DNA from: Bacillota bacterium
GTDB lineage: Bacteria; Bacillota; Bacilli; Bacillales; Bacillaceae_J
Direction of reading: 5' to 3'
Assembly (NCBI GenBank): GCA_023457235.1
Contig: JAEWMK010000364.1
Span: forward strand, 1-17,310
Length of the DNA stretch: 17,310 nucleotides
Each line of letters opens with the position of its first letter. Within the stretch, counting starts at the first letter, position 1. Under the pieces are notes generated by a model. The model was not told where the DNA came from. It did no database searches and saw nothing but the letters and a program-made list of their open reading frames with translations. Below, one piece after another: positions 14,124 to 17,310 of the stretch. The position numbers and the translations under genes were made by a program.

Positions 14124-14178
14124 AAAGGTGGCGCGAGCCTCACGAGGTTCGTCCCCTTTACCACGAGAAAAAGGTGGT
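14124..14178 (+). promoter_or_regulatory. Possible translational control structure before atpG
   Basis: AAAGGTGG occurs twice: at 14124-14131, and at 14170-14177, where it is the atpG ribosome binding site. Between them lies CCCCTTTACCAC (14153-14164), which can pair with either copy. Pairing with the first copy closes a stem around GAGCC / GGTTC (14135-14150) and leaves the ribosome site free. Pairing with the second (for example ACCAC 14160-14164 with GTGGT 14174-14178) would hide it. Drawn by eye only. Confidence 0.35.
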
Positions 14179-14186
14179 GAAAACGA

Positions 14187-15047
14187 GTGGCATCATTACG
14201 CGAGATAAAAGCTCGTATTACGTCAACAAAGAAAACGATGCAGATCACAAAAGCGATGCACATGGTATCAGCTTCAAAGTTGGCACGTGCTGAAGAGAAC
14301 GCTAAATCATTTTATCCTTACATGAATAAAATGCAAGAGGTTGTTTCGAGCATTGCCCTTGGAAGTAAAGGTGTACGTCATCCAATGCTAGAATCTAGAC
14401 CGGTTAAAAAGACTGGTTATCTAGTGATTACATCTGACCGTGGTTTAGCAGGTGCTTATAACAGTAACGTTTTGCGTGCGGTATTACGACAAATTCAAGA
14501 GCGTCATAAATCAACTGATGAATACACAATCGTAGCAATTGGACGTATGGGACGTGACTTCTTTAAGAAGAGAAATATGCCAGTTGTTAAAGAAATCACT
14601 GGTTTAGCAGACCAGCCTGTATTCTCAGATATCAAAGAAATCGCTAACCAAGCGGTTGGAATGTTTGCTGATGGGGCATATGACGAACTATATATGTACT
14701 ACAACCACTTTGTAAGTGCCATTTCACAAGAATTATCGGTAAGAAAGCTATTACCGTTAACTGACCTTGCTGAAGGCAATACTGGCTTAAGTTCGTATGA
14801 GTATGAACCATCTCAAGAAGAAATTTTAGAAACACTGCTTCCGCAGTATGCTGAAAGTTTAATATATGGAGCGCTGCTCGATGGAAAGGCTAGTGAACAC
14901 GCTGCCCGTATGACTGCGATGTCAAGTGCGACTGATAACGCTGGTGAGCTTATCGATTCACTTACATTGTTATTCAACCGTGCACGTCAAGCTGCAATTA
15001 CTCAAGAAATCACCGAAATCGTCGGTGGGGCAGCAGCATTAGAATAG
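14187..15047 (+). CDS. atpG: F1Fo ATP synthase subunit gamma
   Basis: Gamma is the single rotating shaft inside alpha3-beta3. The 286-residue protein has the conserved N-terminal helix (MASLREIKARI, then TMQITKAMHMVSASKL) and the C-terminal helix NRARQAAITQEITEIVGGA; the two form the coiled-coil axle. The central domain contains ITSDRGLAGAYN (about 89-100), a family hallmark. The start is GTG 14187, with AAGGTGGTGA ending 6 nt upstream. It is 222 bp after atpA, an unusually long gap filled by a family A repeat and a further hairpin. Spacing to atpD is 94 bp. Confidence 0.97.
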   Translation: MASLREIKARITSTKKTMQITKAMHMVSASKLARAEENAKSFYPYMNKMQEVVSSIALGSKGVRHPMLESRPVKKTGYLVITSDRGLAGAYNSNVLRAVLRQIQERHKSTDEYTIVAIGRMGRDFFKKRNMPVVKEITGLADQPVFSDIKEIANQAVGMFADGAYDELYMYYNHFVSAISQELSVRKLLPLTDLAEGNTGLSSYEYEPSQEEILETLLPQYAESLIYGALLDGKASEHAARMTAMSSATDNAGELIDSLTLLFNRARQAAITQEITEIVGGAAALE

Positions 15048-15065
15048 TACTGACAAAAGTGCAGC

Positions 15066-15079
15066 CAGGAAAACTCCTG
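15066..15079 (+). other. Short hairpins in the atpG-atpD spacer
   Basis: CAGGA / TCCTG (15066-15079, 4-nt loop) and GTTCA / TGAAC near 15107-15119 are the only structures I see in the 94-bp spacer. The strong AGGAGG site for atpD follows. No family A copy is present here. Confidence 0.35.
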
Positions 15080-15141
15080 ACTCACTAGTACTGAATAGAA
15101 CGGAATGTTCATAGTGAACAAATCTGTTAGGAGGAAAAGCG

Positions 15142-16554
15142 ATGAATAAAGGACGCATAACAGCAATTTTGGGTCCAGTTGTAGACGTAAAATTCGAAAG
15201 CGGCAAGCTTCCTGAATTATACAACGCCCTTAGAATTGAACATAAAGCGCGTACTGCATCAGAAGTTGATATCAACTTAACATTAGAAGTTGCCCTTCAT
15301 CTTGGTGACGATACAGTACGTACAGTTGCGATGGACTCTACTGACGGTTTAATTCGCGGAATCGAAGCAGTAGATACTGGCGCACCAATCTCAGTACCAG
15401 TTGGTGACGTTACTCTAGGTCGTGTATTCAACGTATTAGGAGAAACAATTGACCTTAATGATCCAGTTCCTGCAGAGGCTCGCAGAGATCCAATCCATCG
15501 TCAAGCACCAACATTTGAACAATTATCAACACAAGTTGAAATCTTAGAAACTGGAATTAAAGTAGTAGACCTTCTTGCTCCTTACATCAAGGGTGGTAAG
15601 ATCGGTTTGTTCGGTGGTGCCGGTGTAGGTAAAACCGTTTTAATCCAGGAATTAATCAACAACATCGCTCAAGAGCACGGCGGTATCTCAGTTTTCGCTG
15701 GTGTAGGTGAACGTACTCGTGAGGGTAACGACCTTTACCACGAAATGAGTGATTCAGGCGTTATCAAGAAAACAGCGATGGTATTCGGTCAGATGAACGA
15801 GCCGCCAGGAGCACGTCAACGTGTTGCCCTAACTGGTTTGACAATGGCTGAATATTTCCGTGATGAGCAAGGACAAGACGTGTTATTCTTTATCGATAAC
15901 ATCTTCCGTTTCACACAAGCAGGTTCGGAAGTTTCGGCCCTACTAGGACGTATGCCATCTGCCGTAGGTTACCAACCAACACTTGCTACTGAAATGGGTC
16001 AATTACAAGAACGTATCACATCTACTAACGTAGGTTCAGTTACATCAATCCAAGCGATCTATGTACCAGCGGATGACTATACTGACCCAGCGCCAGCGAC
16101 AACTTTCGCTCACTTAGATGCAACAACAAACCTTGAGCGTAAGCTTTCTGAGATGGGTATTTACCCAGCGGTGGATCCATTAGCATCTACATCTCGTGCA
16201 TTATCACCTGAGATTGTTGGAGAAGAACATTACAATGTTGCTCGTCAAGTACAGCAAACATTACAAAGATACAGAGAATTACAGGACATTATCGCAATCC
16301 TTGGTATGGATGAACTAGGTGATGAAGATAAGTTAGTCGTTGCACGTGCTCGCCGTATCCAATTCTTCTTATCTCAAAACTTCCACGTTGCTGAACAGTT
16401 TACAGGTCAACCAGGATCATATGTACCTGTAAAAGAAACAGTTCGTGGCTTCAAGGAAATCCTTGATGGTAAATACGACGATCTTCCAGAAGACGCATTC
16501 CGTCTAGTTGGACGTATCGAAGAAGTTGTTGAAAAAGCAAAAGCAATGGCTTAA
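15142..16554 (+). CDS. atpD: F1Fo ATP synthase subunit beta
   Basis: Beta carries the three catalytic sites for ATP synthesis and hydrolysis. The 470-residue length is standard. The P-loop is GGAGVGKT (158-165), the catalytic glutamate is E190 in GVGERTREGND, and the Walker B aspartate lies in VLFFIDNIFRF (247-257). The regulatory loop contacted by epsilon and gamma reads DELGDED (390-396), a usual Bacillus variant of DELSEED. ATG 15142 follows TTAGGAGGAAAAGCG, a very strong ribosome binding site. The TAA stop is immediately followed by a family A repeat. Confidence 0.99.
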   Translation: MNKGRITAILGPVVDVKFESGKLPELYNALRIEHKARTASEVDINLTLEVALHLGDDTVRTVAMDSTDGLIRGIEAVDTGAPISVPVGDVTLGRVFNVLGETIDLNDPVPAEARRDPIHRQAPTFEQLSTQVEILETGIKVVDLLAPYIKGGKIGLFGGAGVGKTVLIQELINNIAQEHGGISVFAGVGERTREGNDLYHEMSDSGVIKKTAMVFGQMNEPPGARQRVALTGLTMAEYFRDEQGQDVLFFIDNIFRFTQAGSEVSALLGRMPSAVGYQPTLATEMGQLQERITSTNVGSVTSIQAIYVPADDYTDPAPATTFAHLDATTNLERKLSEMGIYPAVDPLASTSRALSPEIVGEEHYNVARQVQQTLQRYRELQDIIAILGMDELGDEDKLVVARARRIQFFLSQNFHVAEQFTGQPGSYVPVKETVRGFKEILDGKYDDLPEDAFRLVGRIEEVVEKAKAMA

Positions 16555-16638
16555 GATGCCTCAGATTTTTAGAGGTAGCTTTTCGAGCAAGCTCGAGAAA
16601 AATCTGGGCAAACAAATACGCCAAGGCGCATTTGATTT
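16555..16638 (+). repeat. Structured intergenic repeat (family A), copy 3, between atpD and atpC
   Basis: It starts at the base after the atpD stop with GATGCCTCAGATTTTT and closely matches the core of copy 2. The 5' hairpin (TTAACTTTATTCAG arms) is absent. The bulged hairpin is kept (inner arms around CGAGC / GCTCG, outer CAGATTTTT / AAAAATCTG, plus GCC / GGC), as is the second hairpin CAAATACGCC / GGCGCATTTG. Same orientation as transcription, no T-run. Confidence 0.88.
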
Positions 16639-16702
16639 CTAGAAGTGAGAAATGGGAAATGAGAGAATCTCATTTCTCACATCTTACAACTCACCTCTAG
16701 AA
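16637..16702 (+). promoter_or_regulatory. Competing hairpins just upstream of the atpC ribosome binding site
   Basis: TTCTAGAAGTGAG (16637-16649) can pair with CTCACCTCTAGAA (16690-16702) at 12 of 13 positions. Alternatively GTGAGAAATG (16645-16654) pairs perfectly with CATTTCTCAC (16671-16680). Both use GTGAG 16645-16649, so a full version of each cannot form together. AGGAGG for atpC starts 2 nt after the outer stem. A regulatory role is inference. Confidence 0.4.
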
Positions 16703-16716
16703 TAGGAGGTTATCTA

Positions 16717-17118
16717 ATGAAGACAATTCAAGTCAGTGTAGTTACTCCTGATGGCGCTGTAGTTGAAACAGATGTTGAAATGGTTAGTGTAAAAGCAGTA
16801 AGCGGTGAACTTGGTATTTTGCCAGGACATATTCCGCTCGTTGCTCCGTTAACTATTAGTGCTGTTCGTCTAAAGAACGGCAACAACACTGACAAAGTTG
16901 CTGTTAGTGGTGGCTTCGTTGAAGTTAGACCTGATAAAGTTACAATTCTAGCTCAAGCAGCTGAATTGGCTACAAGTATAGACGTAGATCGTGCTCGTGC
17001 TGCAAAAGAACGTGCCGAGCGCCGTTTACAACAATCAAAAACAGACGACGTCGATTTCAAACGTGCGGAGATGGCATTAAAACGTGCAATCAACCGTTTG
17101 GATGTTGGCGGCCGTTAA
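16717..17118 (+). CDS. atpC: F1Fo ATP synthase subunit epsilon
   Basis: Epsilon joins gamma to the c-ring and inhibits ATP hydrolysis through its C-terminal helices. The 133-residue protein has the N-terminal beta-sandwich (about 1-85, with GELGILPGHIPLV and VSGGFVEVRPDKVTILA). A two-helix C-terminal domain follows (about 88-131), rich in Arg, Lys, Ala and Glu. Both parts are present, so it is full length. ATG 16717 follows AGGAGG by 7 nt. It is the last gene of the operon, 162 bp after atpD, and is followed by strong terminators. Confidence 0.97.
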   Translation: MKTIQVSVVTPDGAVVETDVEMVSVKAVSGELGILPGHIPLVAPLTISAVRLKNGNNTDKVAVSGGFVEVRPDKVTILAQAAELATSIDVDRARAAKERAERRLQQSKTDDVDFKRAEMALKRAINRLDVGGR

Positions 17119-17129
17119 TATTATTCAGT

Positions 17130-17166
17130 AAATCCCGCCACTTTCATAAGTGGCGGGATTTATTTA
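17130..17166 (+). terminator. Terminator of the ATP synthase operon
   Basis: AAATCCCGCCACTT (17130-17143) and AAGTGGCGGGATTT (17148-17161) form a perfect 14-bp stem with a TCAT loop, 11 bp after the atpC stop. The trailing ATTTATTTAT is T-rich but interrupted. The symmetrical A and T ends may let it work in both directions. Confidence 0.9.
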
Positions 17167-17188
17167 TGCTATCTAGTTGTAAAAAATG

Positions 17189-17231
17189 CCTAAAGCAGGA
17201 TCAACATGATCTTCCTTTAGGTTTATTTTTT
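17189..17231 (+). terminator. Second hairpin terminator
   Basis: CCTAAAG (17189-17195) pairs with CTTTAGG (17215-17221) and the interior contains GATCA / TGATC. TTTATTTTTT follows (17222-17231). A preceding A-run (17180-17186) would also suit leftward use by a convergent gene beyond the window. The remaining bases to 17310 show no recognisable feature. Confidence 0.8.
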
Positions 17232-17310
17232 GCTCTTACGCGGGTTAGTGGCTGAGTTTAGAAGAAAAGTTGACGCCGAGTTGCTAAAGGCTGGGATCTG
17301 GGATAGAACC

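Noticed and set aside
9505..17118. Alkaliphile-type ATP synthase
   Set aside because: The c subunit has GAGIGNG in helix 1, not the alanine series; no other adaptation is evident by eye.

Overview
The window looks like chromosomal DNA from a low-GC, Gram-positive member of the Bacillaceae. Three things suggest this: the gene order (ywlG tail, glyA, upp, a UDP-GlcNAc 2-epimerase, then atpZ-atpI-atpB-E-F-H-A-G-D-C), strong AGGAGG-type ribosome binding sites with many GTG and TTG starts, and the close resemblance of the ATP synthase subunits to Bacillus proteins. The c subunit carries the ordinary GxGxGxG motif rather than the alanine-rich alkaliphile version. I cannot assign genus or species.

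Layout. Positions 2-97 are the last codons of a UPF0340 (YwlG-like) gene. glyA (199-1440) follows and ends in a strong terminator. A 2.6-kb stretch then separates glyA from upp. It holds a small reverse-strand membrane protein gene (1714-2133) and a divergent YbfB/YjiJ-type MFS transporter gene (2332-3537). upp (4084-4713) makes UMP from uracil, and the epimerase gene mnaA/wecB (4905-6056) supplies UDP-ManNAc for cell-wall polymers. A secreted Vpr-like subtilase (6633-8894) stands alone. About 600 bp of unusual noncoding DNA then leads to a consensus sigma-A-type promoter (9395-9423) and the complete ATP synthase operon (9505-17118). The operon closes with two tandem hairpins.

How the genes work together. 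The atp operon encodes the whole F1Fo machine (a, b, c, delta, alpha, gamma, beta, epsilon) plus the accessory membrane proteins AtpZ and AtpI. The genes before it are housekeeping genes for one-carbon metabolism, pyrimidine salvage and wall precursors, with no obvious shared regulation.

The least ordinary material is noncoding. (A) A structured repeat of about 85-130 bp occurs three times in the same orientation: upstream of upp, between atpA and atpG, and between atpD and atpC. It folds into conserved hairpins and shows at least one compensatory base-pair change between copies. (B) A GC-rich palindromic repeat sits at the 3' ends of the small membrane protein gene and of mnaA. (C) Five 9-bp motifs spaced exactly 21 bp apart lie upstream of the atp promoter. 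(D) The long structured spacers in the atp operon fall at the junctions where required subunit number drops (c to b, alpha to gamma, beta to epsilon). These four are the best candidates for something undescribed. Protein-coding content is otherwise conventional.
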